Origin: Natrinema sp. DC36
Lineage (GTDB): Archaea > Halobacteriota > Halobacteria > Halobacteriales > Natrialbaceae
NCBI RefSeq assembly: GCF_020405225.1
Contig: NZ_CP084474.1
Coordinates: 124,001-188,000, forward strand
Length of the DNA: 64,000 nt
Direction: 5' to 3'
Shown here: piece after piece, positions 34,656 through 42,808 of the stretch
How the letters are laid out: each line of letters starts with the position of its first letter
Numbering within the stretch: position 1 is the first letter of the stretch
The notes under the pieces: model-generated
The model's database searches: none
What the model was told of the DNA's origin: nothing
Seen by the model: the letters and a program-made list of their open reading frames with translations, nothing else
Program-made: the position numbers and the translations under genes

Positions 34656-36371
34656 TTATTGGTCTGGACCCTGCCAGCGAGCCACCTCGCCTGTTGCGCC
34701 GTTAAGAGTTGCAAAAATAATTACTTCATCGCCGTCTGAATCGACGGCCGTCTGGAGTGTTGTCTCTGCTGACACAGCCTCGGCGGCACCAATCGACCCA
34801 GCGTAGTCGGCAAACGATCCAGGGGCCTCAGTCGGTTGTACAACGAGGACTTCTGCCATCGTCTCTTCAACAATCTCGACAGAGAGGCTTCCAAAGTCGC
34901 CAGCATTTGGCGGTTCGTACTCGAAGGAGAGTGCGTCTTCCGGAACGACCACTTCGTCGGTCAGTTCGTCACTGGGAACTCCAACGGTATCGAGTTGGCC
35001 GATCGCATCATCGTCGGTAACTGCAAACACAGTCACTTCGTCGTCTTCGTCGGGATCGACTTGGACAGGGACACCGTCCCCAGCGCTAATCGTGCTGTTC
35101 GTCCTGGTAACTTCGTTTTCCCCCCAAGACCCGGCTTCGACACGGAGCCCTGTTGCGTCCGTGTCTTCTGTGACTTGCACCCAGAGCTGCGGGAGACGTT
35201 GCCCGGTCGCCGGCTGGTACCAGTATTCAAGCGCATCGAGTGGAACAAGCTCCCGCGCTTCTTCGGGTGTAATTTCTTCCCGCTCGTCGCTACCAGCTCC
35301 GTCACTCATGGTCCCGATCTCTTCTACGTCGTACGTCCCGTGTGCGATGGCGCGATCGTCATCGACATCCACTGTGGCATCGACTGCCGCCGATCCGAAC
35401 GTCGTCTCAACAGTTGTTTGCCTGTCTTCGCTGAGTTCGTCGGCAGTCAGAGCAAACCGAGAGTCGATGGTTGCTGTCTCCGCGTCGACCTCAATAGCAG
35501 TTACAACGTCTTCGCCTACTGCTGGTTCGAACTGTAGCTCGTCGCCGGTGAAAGCTGTGACATCGTCAAGAGTATATTCACCTTCATGAACCGGACCAAT
35601 CGTTCCAAAGATAATGTCGCCCTCACCGGCCTGTTCGAGTAGCCACGTAGCAGTTTCGTGTTCTTCGGTGATCTGGGGCCGGTCATTATCGTCAGTTTCG
35701 GCTATTCGTTCCAGTTGATCGTCGTCGGGCGCAGCCAACACTGTTGTTTCGCTGATCGCCACTACTAGGGTGTCTTCAACCTGCTCAGGAACGTCGGTCG
35801 GTTCGTAGCGATCGAACCCGTGGACGGTGCCGGATTGTTCGTAGGTGGCCGCAAATGGGGTTGAATCGTCGGTAAGTCGTTCGTTTAACTCCTCGACGTC
35901 AAACGCTCCTGTAAGCACAACGGCTTCGTTGACAGCGAGCAGTTCGTCAGCCTCCGACTGCGTCGCCGTTTCCGGATCGACAACAGCAGACAGGTTGGTA
36001 CTCGCTAGCGAAAGCACAGACAGGCCGACAGCTGAACCACCGACCTCGGACGGAAACGTCATCAGCGGATCGTCGATCGAGTCGTCCAGAGAGAAACCTC
36101 CCCCGCCCACTTCGCTGCTTGTGTCGAGGCTGGCGTACGAAAATAGTACAGAGTCGTCGTCCAGAAGCCAGTCCGCATACGCGGGGAGTGACTCCACATC
36201 ATCCGTTGTCTCGTCCGTTGTGGGTCCGTCGTCTACTTCACTGTCGTCGCCGCCGTCAGCCGCGTTGAGACAGCCAGCAAGTGCAACTGACCCCGCACCG
36301 ATGCTCAGCAGTACCGCGCGTCGGCTTCGACTCTCGGATTCGGATGTTGAGGGCTCATATTCGGGGGGCAT
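34656..36371 (-). CDS. Large secreted lipoprotein, unknown
   Basis: A 571-residue protein from the ATG at 36371. It has a twin-arginine-type signal (SRSRRAVLLSIGAGSVALAG) with lipobox LAGC, so it is exported folded and anchored by a lipid. After it comes an acidic, Thr/Asp-rich linker and a long body of repeated strand-rich segments without known motifs. Residues 370-460 and 480-550 each hold a RVEAG/VEIVEE-type strand block followed by TVFAVT or IIFATL, hinting at two similar domains. Function unknown. Confidence 0.8.
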   Translation of the reverse strand: MPPEYEPSTSESESRSRRAVLLSIGAGSVALAGCLNAADGGDDSEVDDGPTTDETTDDVESLPAYADWLLDDDSVLFSYASLDTSSEVGGGGFSLDDSIDDPLMTFPSEVGGSAVGLSVLSLASTNLSAVVDPETATQSEADELLAVNEAVVLTGAFDVEELNERLTDDSTPFAATYEQSGTVHGFDRYEPTDVPEQVEDTLVVAISETTVLAAPDDDQLERIAETDDNDRPQITEEHETATWLLEQAGEGDIIFGTIGPVHEGEYTLDDVTAFTGDELQFEPAVGEDVVTAIEVDAETATIDSRFALTADELSEDRQTTVETTFGSAAVDATVDVDDDRAIAHGTYDVEEIGTMSDGAGSDEREEITPEEARELVPLDALEYWYQPATGQRLPQLWVQVTEDTDATGLRVEAGSWGENEVTRTNSTISAGDGVPVQVDPDEDDEVTVFAVTDDDAIGQLDTVGVPSDELTDEVVVPEDALSFEYEPPNAGDFGSLSVEIVEETMAEVLVVQPTEAPGSFADYAGSIGAAEAVSAETTLQTAVDSDGDEVIIFATLNGATGEVARWQGPDQ

Positions 36372-36451
36372 ACTGGTATTTTCTATTTCAGTGAAATATA
36401 GTATCTTCGAAACCACCTAGTGTGGAGAGGCTCGGGTTGGTTCGACAACTA

Positions 36452-36670
36452 CTATTCAGGAGGAGAATTCGGTCCCACTTTCGGTAAATCACGACGATTA
36501 GCAAGGGAGTACAACAATACGACAAAACCGGCTGTCGGCACGATGATTCCAGGTTCGTACTTAAGGGGCTGTTTGAGGCTGAGCCGCTTGGCGTCGTATC
36601 GCACGAGCGGCCAGGCGGACAGTTGTAGAGAGGTGACGAGAACCAGCAGCAAGACAACGAGGTCAGACAT
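36452..36670 (-). CDS. Small two-helix membrane protein
   Basis: A 72-residue protein: helix 1 VVLLLVLVTSLQLSAWPLV, a basic loop YDAKRLSLKQPLKYEP, helix 2 IIVPTAGFVVLLYSLA. It is upstream of and codirectional with the lipoprotein gene. Unknown function. Confidence 0.6.
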   Translation of the reverse strand: MSDLVVLLLVLVTSLQLSAWPLVRYDAKRLSLKQPLKYEPGIIVPTAGFVVLLYSLANRRDLPKVGPNSPPE

Positions 36671-36843
36671 TAGACTTCGGCTCCCTGTTACAGAATCGTC
36701 TATCGATGAATTGTAACTTTATGACTATCGGCTCTGTTGAAATCTCTTCTTTAGATATATTCTCCTCTAAAATAGCGTTTCGCTGAAGACTGCGAATTGC
36801 CAATCGGCAAAACATTTATTTTCACATCTGGCCCCTCTTTCAT

Positions 36844-37032
36844 ATGGAAAGTCGATGGCTCCTATTGGGTTTCGGCCTGCTATTTGGAGCCTTGCTTATC
36901 GTGCATATCTATCAGGGAAATTCAGTCCAAGCTCTAATCGCGGTCGTTTTCACAATATTCGGTCTCGGTGGCTTTTGGTGGAACACAACTCACGAAAACA
37001 CGATTGAAACGAGATTTTCACTGTCTGACTAA
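36844..37032 (+). CDS. 62-residue two-helix membrane protein, copy 1
   Basis: MESRWLLLGFGLLFGALLIV begins the first helix and VVFTIFGLGGFWWN the second; the tail NTIETRFSLSD is charged. A homologue at 54309 has about 65 percent of residues alike, including GFWWN-THENTIETRF, and both lie beside GGCTCTGTTGAAA ends. A TTTATTTTC box sits 25-30 bp before the ATG. Function unknown. Confidence 0.75.
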   Translation: MESRWLLLGFGLLFGALLIVHIYQGNSVQALIAVVFTIFGLGGFWWNTTHENTIETRFSLSD

Positions 37033-37049
37033 CGTGCGATTCTGACCGT

Positions 37050-37140
37050 CTGTAATTACCGAAGCGACTCACCACATCAAGGGGAGCTCTCACCAGCCGA
37101 TTTGGAGTGAAACAGCCGTTAGGGAGGTATGCGAACTTAT
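37050..37140. repeat. Intergenic repeat ii, copy B
   Basis: Begins CTGTAATTACCGAAGC, continues with ACTCACCACATCAAGG and ends GGTATGCGAAC. It starts 17 bp after the stop of the 62-residue gene. Confidence 0.75.
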
Positions 37141-37193
37141 CGGATTTTCACCGACCGCAAACGTTATACCGGTATAGAAGTTATTATTCTGAT

Positions 37194-37409
37194 ATGTATG
37201 GAACTGTTCGGGATTCGCTTGAAGACTGGTATAATCCGAGTATTCAGTCTGCGGTGATTGTCTTGATGGGTTCGAGTTTTAGCCTCTTTCTGTTCCTCAA
37301 CAGTCCCGATTTTACGAACCCGTACTACGTTTTCGGAGTCGGAGTGATGGGCTTCGCAATCGTCTTTGCGGCGCTTATGCTCATTTCTGTGCTACTGAAG
37401 CGCCGATAG
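37194..37409 (+). CDS. Small two-helix membrane protein
   Basis: A 71-residue protein from the ATG at 37194: helix 1 SAVIVLMGSSFSLFLFLN and helix 2 VFGVGVMGFAIVFAALMLI, with the basic end LLKRR. It lies between two copies of repeat ii, so it looks like a single-gene cassette. Unknown function. Confidence 0.65.
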   Translation: MYGTVRDSLEDWYNPSIQSAVIVLMGSSFSLFLFLNSPDFTNPYYVFGVGVMGFAIVFAALMLISVLLKRR

Positions 37410-37418
37410 ACTACTACC

Positions 37419-37507
37419 CTGTACTTACCGAAGCGATCACCACATCGAGGGGAGTTCTCACCAGCGGGTTCCGAGTGAAACAGCCGCTCAGTAGGTGTGC
37501 GAACTGA
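37419..37507. repeat. Intergenic repeat ii, copy C
   Basis: Begins CTGTACTTACCGAAGC 9 bp behind the preceding stop codon and ends GGTGTGCGAACTGAAC. It is closest to copy A at 29881. Confidence 0.75.
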
Positions 37508-37560
37508 ACATTGCTCCGTGTTCGGTACGTTTTATCCTATTCCGCGCTAATATTTGAGCT

Positions 37561-38073
37561 ATGGTTTCCCGCCACTGGCTGTATTTCGGTGGATTCGTAA
37601 TCACTGGAATCCTGCTGATCGGTGCTACTCTGATGGGAATCGTGGACAGTCTATCAGCCCTCTCAGGTAGTGTACCCACTAGTGAGGAGTTCATTCTGAT
37701 AGCAATGCTCGGGGCAGCCGCTGAATGGGTGATGATCGTCCTTGTCCTCGGGTTAGTCGCAATGGTCTTTCTCGCTGCGACAGTTATCTCTGTCCTCCGA
37801 ACCGCGTCTCTTCCCCGCGACGATAGACTGGTCTCAATCGTCGAATGGGTTGAACAGAGGTACCCGGTCCTCCGTCGATTCGATGTCACGGAAAAGGTCA
37901 GCCCGACAACCGAGGATCGACGACAGCAACTCAAAGACCAGTATATCTCCGGTGAGATCAATGATGCCGAATTTGAACGGGAGATGGAGCAGCTGATGAA
38001 CGACGCCGCATCAACGGAGGAGTCACAGTCCGGAACCGAGACAACAATCGAAACCGATGACAAATCACGATGA
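37561..38073 (+). CDS. SHOCT-domain membrane protein
   Basis: A 170-residue protein with two or three N-terminal helices (about 5-27, 50-80) and a C-terminal SHOCT motif at about 118-142: QQLKDQYISGEINDAEFERE. SHOCT is a short helical oligomerisation motif. Its promoter lies between repeat ii copy C and the ATG (TTTTATCC). Function unknown. Confidence 0.8.
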   Translation: MVSRHWLYFGGFVITGILLIGATLMGIVDSLSALSGSVPTSEEFILIAMLGAAAEWVMIVLVLGLVAMVFLAATVISVLRTASLPRDDRLVSIVEWVEQRYPVLRRFDVTEKVSPTTEDRRQQLKDQYISGEINDAEFEREMEQLMNDAASTEESQSGTETTIETDDKSR

Positions 38074-38302
38074 CTATAACCTCTGCATTGGTCCGTTAGC
38101 AGGTTGTCTCAACAAGGGACAGTTTTACTCCTCCTGATGTATAATAAATAAGACCATCGGTGCATATGACAGAGTTGAACTCTCTGTTGACCGAGTCTGG
38201 TGTTCTCTGATGAGCAGTTATTCAGTCTGTCAAACACTCATGTCGCTGAATGAATGGATGCGATTCTTCCACGATTTGCTTCAATAGAAACCGTCAACCG
38301 CG

Positions 38303-38596
38303 TCATTCGTCCGCCGATACCGGTTCGCCGTCTTTCATATGCCATTCGAGTTCAACTTCTAACTCGGCCTCGTCGTCGGTGACCTCGTACTCGACCTCCA
38401 GTTCGAAGTGCTCTGGAACCGCCACCGTGAAGCCGTTCTCTCCTTCGATGTCGATTGTCCCATTCTCGACACCATCAGCAACTTCACGGAGAATCCCCGC
38501 ACCCTCTGTCCGACTCATCACCCGCTCTCCTTCATGCTCCGTCTCATCATCTTCCGATTCCGCTTCGGTCTCGGATTCTTCTTTGTCGTTTGGCAT
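38303..38596 (-). CDS. Amphi-Trp domain protein
   Basis: A 97-residue protein from the ATG at 38596 (MPNDKEESE). After an acidic head, residues 28-92 carry the amphi-Trp pattern: SRTEGAGILREVADGVENGT, then VAVPEHFELEVEYEVTDDEA and LEVELEWHM. A small haloarchaeal domain of unknown function. Confidence 0.82.
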   Translation of the reverse strand: MPNDKEESETEAESEDDETEHEGERVMSRTEGAGILREVADGVENGTIDIEGENGFTVAVPEHFELEVEYEVTDDEAELEVELEWHMKDGEPVSADE

Positions 38597-38740
38597 ACCG
38601 GACCTACAACGGCTCCCAATAAAATATCTCGGTCTATATCTCCGCCTAGTTTGATCGGCGGTAGTCACCACTTCTATCGAGACATCACCAGGAGGATCCT
38701 TACTGTATTAAGTGGTGAGTGTATGTTCTATATTGACTGC

Positions 38741-39562
38741 TTAGAGTGATCGGTCGATGTTGTGACTGAGACAAGCGATAGTGAGTTCACGGAACTGCTT
38801 CCACCAGCGTCGTGAGCGAACGAATGCACCGTACTTCCGCTTGAGCGTTGAGTTGACTGCCTCAGATTGACTTCGTTGTCCGTAGAGATTAGCGTCTAAG
38901 CGTGCGTTCCATGCCCGATGAAGTGACGCGAACTCACGATGTTTGATCAGTGGACGAACCTCGTATTGACGGGCAAGTCGCCTGATTTTCTGATCGTCGT
39001 AGCCTTTGTCATCAAGCAGAATATCGATACTCTCGGGATTGCGCTTGATCAACGACGGGGCGATCTGGCTATCGTGTTTTCGTGTCGTCGTCACGTGTAG
39101 GTCGAGGATCGCGTTCACTTTCGTATCGACCAGCAGCGTCACTTTGAGCTGCTGAATCGTGAGCTCAGCCCGTTTCGTGTAGTGTTTCGAGACGTGACTG
39201 CGGTCGAATCCTGACGCATCAATCCCAACAACGCCGGCTGTCGGAAGTAACGTCGCTGAGAGAGTCAATAAGATACGCCACACAACCATGTCAAGTCGAT
39301 TGAACGCCTTACAGAGCGTTGATGGCATAGGAAGCTCGGCTAACCCGAGAACACGACGGATACGTGGCATTTCGATCAGTTCGTCAAGTAGGCCACGGTC
39401 GGTTGTGTTCTTTCGAACTTTGAGACACAGCAGAACAACGTGCTGCGGGAGCGTATAGCGGTGTTTGGAGAACTTCGAGGAGTATCGAGAGACGACGCGG
39501 CGTGCCAGATGGAGCGCCTTCTCAGTAAACCGGAGAATCTGCGACTTCGGGAGGGCCTTCAT
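38741..39562 (-). CDS. IS5-like transposase, copy 1
   Basis: A 273-residue DDE transposase, nearly identical to the one at 46169. Catalytic residues are seen in VVGIDASGFDR, ILLDDKGYDDQK and the late SQSEAVNSTLKRKYG. The head MKALPKSQILRFTEKALHLA is typical of a haloarchaeal IS5/IS4-superfamily group. Apparently intact. Its right-hand terminus with the partner gene seen in copy 2 is missing here. Confidence 0.92.
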   Translation of the reverse strand: MKALPKSQILRFTEKALHLARRVVSRYSSKFSKHRYTLPQHVVLLCLKVRKNTTDRGLLDELIEMPRIRRVLGLAELPMPSTLCKAFNRLDMVVWRILLTLSATLLPTAGVVGIDASGFDRSHVSKHYTKRAELTIQQLKVTLLVDTKVNAILDLHVTTTRKHDSQIAPSLIKRNPESIDILLDDKGYDDQKIRRLARQYEVRPLIKHREFASLHRAWNARLDANLYGQRSQSEAVNSTLKRKYGAFVRSRRWWKQFRELTIACLSHNIDRSL

Positions 39563-39765
39563 CTCGTGTAATTACAGGACGAATATGTAACTCTTTGAGG
39601 ATTTCAACAGAGCCTGTGGTTTACAGTAGCTATGGCCGTAGTCGGCGTTATAGCTGGGATTTGGTCTCTGGTTGGACAGTACCAAGCGATAACTACTCAC
39701 CCTGTACTGAACAGCGATTCCAGAAATTCCACCGTTGCAACTATCTTCATCTAATTAGGAATCGC

Positions 39766-40071
39766 TCAGACCCCACTATCGGTGCCAGTACCGAAAAGAT
39801 CCGACGGATCACTTGTTTCAGTATTCAGTTCCTCGAGTTTACTACTCTTGATTTTTCCTTCTAAGTACCAGTTCCCAAGCGTTGAAATGGCGTAATAGTC
39901 ACTCCGATCCTCATCTTTGTGAATTAGTCCATTACTGTTTAATACTCGCACACGGCGTTTCACTTGTGAGTACGAGACTGGCGTGTCAAGATTTGCATGG
40001 ATAACTTTTGGCGGGGCGGCAACATCAGTCTCACCAAGCCACTCCAGTATTGCATCATCAACCTTCGTCAT
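39766..40071 (-). CDS. Phage phiH1 repressor-like winged-helix protein
   Basis: A 101-residue protein from the ATG at 40071 (MTKVDDAILEWLGE). The winged helix reads DTPVSYSQVKRRVRVLNSNG, then LIHKDEDRSDYYAISTLGNW, the pattern of small phiH1-repressor-like haloarchaeal regulators. It diverges from the four-gene ABC operon, and a perfect inverted repeat lies between them, so it is the likely regulator of that operon. Confidence 0.8.
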   Translation of the reverse strand: MTKVDDAILEWLGETDVAAPPKVIHANLDTPVSYSQVKRRVRVLNSNGLIHKDEDRSDYYAISTLGNWYLEGKIKSSKLEELNTETSDPSDLFGTGTDSGV

Positions 40072-40176
40072 CCACGACACTAACGGTCGCATCTCTTACG
40101 ACTAGTTTGTAGTGACGTATAATTATATCGTTGGGTAGCTTATCAAGGTCTATTATACATCTGGATAGTGCTATTT

Positions 40177-40205
40177 CTTGTCAATTCGCGATTAAAATTG
40201 ACAAG
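40177..40205. promoter_or_regulatory. Perfect 10-bp inverted repeat, probable operator
   Basis: CTTGTCAATT (40177-40186) and AATTGACAAG (40196-40205) face each other over nine bases. The repeat ends where the TATA-like GTATATGTATC of the ABC operon begins, covering the BRE position. The divergent gene encodes a winged-helix protein. The geometry fits a dimeric regulator controlling TFB access. Confidence 0.72.
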
Positions 40206-40246
40206 GTATATGTATCTAGTTCCACAAGGACGGACTGATCAAAACT

Positions 40247-41167
40247 GTGCCCGCAATTGAGTTATCAAACGTGACGAAACGATACGGTAACGACACGGCT
40301 CTGGATGGAGTCGGTCTCACCGTTGAACAAGGCGAAATTTATGGCTTTCTTGGACCGAACGGTGCAGGCAAGTCTACAACAATCAATCTCCTTCTTGATT
40401 TTATTCGCCCGACAACAGGTGATGTTCGGGTATTTGATCTGGATGCTCGGACCAACAGTCTCGAAATCCGTAACCGAAGTGGTATCCTTCCCGAAGGGGT
40501 CGAACTGTATGATCGTTTGACTGGCCGTCAACACCTCGAGTTCGCTATTGAATCAAAACGAGCTGACGATGATCCCGACGCGCTTTTGGAGCGCGTTGGT
40601 ATTGCAGATGCAGCCACTCAGAAAGTTGGTGGGTACTCGAAAGGGATGGCTCAACGGTTGGCACTTGCTGCCGCATTGGTTGGAAATCCAGAATTATTGA
40701 TTTTGGATGAGCCGTCAACAGGTCTTGACCCCGCTGGGGCTCACGACATGCGCGAGATTATCCGCGATGAACGTGACCGCGGTGCAACGATATTCTTCTC
40801 ATCACATATCCTTGGCCAGGTAGAAGCAGTCTGCGATCGTGTTGGGATTCTTCGAGATGGGCAGATGGTTGCAGAAGATACAGTAGAAGGACTTCGTGAC
40901 TCTACCTCGTCACAAACGCAACTTCGCATAACGCTTGATCAGACTCCCTCAGATCCATCGGCAGCTCGAACAGCTATCGAATCGATAGACGGCGTTTCGT
41001 CGGTTTCAGCACAGGGTACGACGCTTACCGTTTCCTGTGACGATCGCGCAAAGACTACCGTCCTGCGAACAATCGAAGATCAGGGCGTAGCCGTCGAGAA
41101 CTTCGAAACTGACGAATCCTCGCTTGAAGACCTGTTCATGTCCTATACAACGGAGGCATCCCTATGA
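40247..41167 (+). CDS. ABC transporter ATP-binding protein
   Basis: A 306-residue ATPase starting at GTG. Walker A GPNGAGKSTT near residue 36, signature YSKGMAQ near 128, Walker B LLILDEPSTGLDPAGA near 148, switch His in FFSSHILGQVEAVCDRVG. A C-terminal domain of about 80 residues (DQTPSDPSAARTAI, then VAVENFETDESSLEDLF) is of the NatA/BcrA type. It overlaps the next gene by 4 bp (ATGA). Confidence 0.93.
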   Translation: MPAIELSNVTKRYGNDTALDGVGLTVEQGEIYGFLGPNGAGKSTTINLLLDFIRPTTGDVRVFDLDARTNSLEIRNRSGILPEGVELYDRLTGRQHLEFAIESKRADDDPDALLERVGIADAATQKVGGYSKGMAQRLALAAALVGNPELLILDEPSTGLDPAGAHDMREIIRDERDRGATIFFSSHILGQVEAVCDRVGILRDGQMVAEDTVEGLRDSTSSQTQLRITLDQTPSDPSAARTAIESIDGVSSVSAQGTTLTVSCDDRAKTTVLRTIEDQGVAVENFETDESSLEDLFMSYTTEASL

Positions 41168-42015
41168 GTACGCTCGCTGTTGCGAAGAAAGACTTTCAAG
41201 ATGCGATCCGATCGCGGGCACTAATCGTCATTACTGGAATATTTGCCCTCCTTACTGGAGGTGGCGCATTCCTTTCCTCATGGGCGGGTGAAATACTTGA
41301 GGTCGGTGATGAACAAACAACACTTGATCTCCTCCTTGCACTCCAAACGCCAGCGAGCTTTATCGTACCGATTATCGCTCTCTTGATCGGCTATGGTGCG
41401 ATCGCTCGTGAGCGAGAGAGTGGGAGTCTCAAGTTCCTCCTTGGATTGCCTCACACCCGACGGGATGTCGTCTTCGGGAAAGTCCTTGGACGAACAGCCG
41501 TCGTAGCTGTCTCGATCATGATTGGATTTGCCGTTGGTATGATCGCTATCTTTGCATTCACCGGATCGGTGTCTCCGGTCGATTACATTGCGTTTATGGC
41601 AGTGACAATCTTGTTTGGGTTCGTCTACGTCTGTATTGGTGTGGGGATCTCTGCGATGACGCGTTCAACGACTCGAGCGGCAATTGGCGGGTTCGGACTC
41701 CTCGGATTATTCTGGCTGCTTTGGGGATTTATTGGTCAAATAGCATTGTATGCTACGACTGGCTCAATCATGGTTGACCAGATTCCTGGCTGGTACATTA
41801 CCTTTGTCTCGCTCCCACCAGGAGCCGCATACGGGTTGGCCACTAGCGTCGTCCTTGGTGGAAACCCGCTTAGCGGTTCTTTCGGGACAGGGGGAATGAT
41901 GGATGGAATATCTACGATTGCCACAGAGCCTTGGTTTGGGTTTGTGATGCTTGCACTGTGGGCATTCGTTCCACTCATCCTTGGCCTTCTGCGCTTCGAT
42001 CGTGTTGATCTCTAA
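41164..42015 (+). CDS. ABC-2-type permease (ABC2_membrane-like)
   Basis: A 283-residue permease with six helices. It contains the RERESGSLKFLLGLPHTRRD loop typical of NosY/ABC-2 permeases and the G-x-G-ISAMTRSTTRA motif. It is translationally coupled to its ATPase. The substrate is unknown; relatives export drugs, lantibiotics or copper-enzyme maturation factors. Confidence 0.92.
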   Translation: MSTLAVAKKDFQDAIRSRALIVITGIFALLTGGGAFLSSWAGEILEVGDEQTTLDLLLALQTPASFIVPIIALLIGYGAIARERESGSLKFLLGLPHTRRDVVFGKVLGRTAVVAVSIMIGFAVGMIAIFAFTGSVSPVDYIAFMAVTILFGFVYVCIGVGISAMTRSTTRAAIGGFGLLGLFWLLWGFIGQIALYATTGSIMVDQIPGWYITFVSLPPGAAYGLATSVVLGGNPLSGSFGTGGMMDGISTIATEPWFGFVMLALWAFVPLILGLLRFDRVDL

Positions 42016-42061
42016 CTATGGGGTAGTTCACTGGATATAATAGCTGCAAATCCAATAATAC

Positions 42062-42808
42062 ATGGCTGCAATCACAGCAACCGATCTCACGAAGCACTTC
42101 AGAAATCAAACCGCCGTATCTCAACTCAATCTTGCAGTCCCTGAAGGCTCCGTTTACGGCTTTCTCGGTCCAAACGGAGCAGGAAAGACCACGACAATGC
42201 GAATGCTGACTGGGCTTCTTCAGCCGACAAGTGGGAACGGGACGATTATGGAACAATCGATCCACGATCGACGCGCACTTGTCCAATACATTGGGTACCT
42301 GCCAGAAACACCACCGCTCTACGACGAGCTCACTGGTCGAGAGCAACTCGATTACGTCGCTGACCTCCGCAACATCTCGGAGAAACAAGCGGCCGACAAA
42401 ATCGACACTCATCTCGACACGTTCGACCTTGCAAGCGATGCTGCGAGACGAATTGACGGCTACTCGAAGGGAATGCGCCAGAAACTCGCGTATATCCAAA
42501 CGATCCTTCACAACCCAGATGTCGTGTTTCTCGACGAACCGACCAGCGGACTCGACCCACGTGCAGCGAGAATTCTCCGAGACCATATCCGCCAGCTCAC
42601 CGACGACGGAACAACGGTGTTCCTCTCAACACACATTCTGCCAGTCGTCGACGAACTCGCGGACATCGTGGGCGTGCTCAATGACGGGCGGCTTGTCGCC
42701 GAAGGGACTCCTAACGGGCTGAAAGATCGCGCAGAATCCGAGAGCCAAAACACACTCGAGGACGTATTTCTTGATGTAACGAGCAGCCCCCGACACGGGT
42801 TCGATTGA
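42062..42808 (+). CDS. ABC transporter ATP-binding protein, second system
   Basis: A 248-residue ATPase: Walker A GPNGAGKTTT, signature YSKGMRQ, Walker B VFLDEPTSGLDPRA, and FLSTHILPVVDEL. It is much closer to the ATPase at 24302 than to the one 1 kb upstream. It follows the first permease by 46 bp and overlaps the next gene (TGATG). Confidence 0.93.
   Translation: MAAITATDLTKHFRNQTAVSQLNLAVPEGSVYGFLGPNGAGKTTTMRMLTGLLQPTSGNGTIMEQSIHDRRALVQYIGYLPETPPLYDELTGREQLDYVADLRNISEKQAADKIDTHLDTFDLASDAARRIDGYSKGMRQKLAYIQTILHNPDVVFLDEPTSGLDPRAARILRDHIRQLTDDGTTVFLSTHILPVVDELADIVGVLNDGRLVAEGTPNGLKDRAESESQNTLEDVFLDVTSSPRHGFD

Larger units (their letters stand above)
36730..39614. mobile_element. Possible cargo-bearing IS5-like element, 2.9 kb
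   Basis: GGCTCTGTTGAAATC starts at 36730 and its inverse ends at 39614. The IS5-like transposase at the right end sits 52 bp inside the terminus, exactly as in the intact element at 46117. The rest of the interval holds four small genes. No 8-bp duplication is seen (TGACTATC left, TGTGGTTT right), so either the right-hand end was lost and replaced or the interval arose by recombination between elements. Confidence 0.45.

Noticed and set aside
29881-37507. CRISPR array made of the regular intergenic repeats
   Set aside because: Copies are long, diverged, kilobases apart and separated by genes; no spacer pattern and no cas gene.
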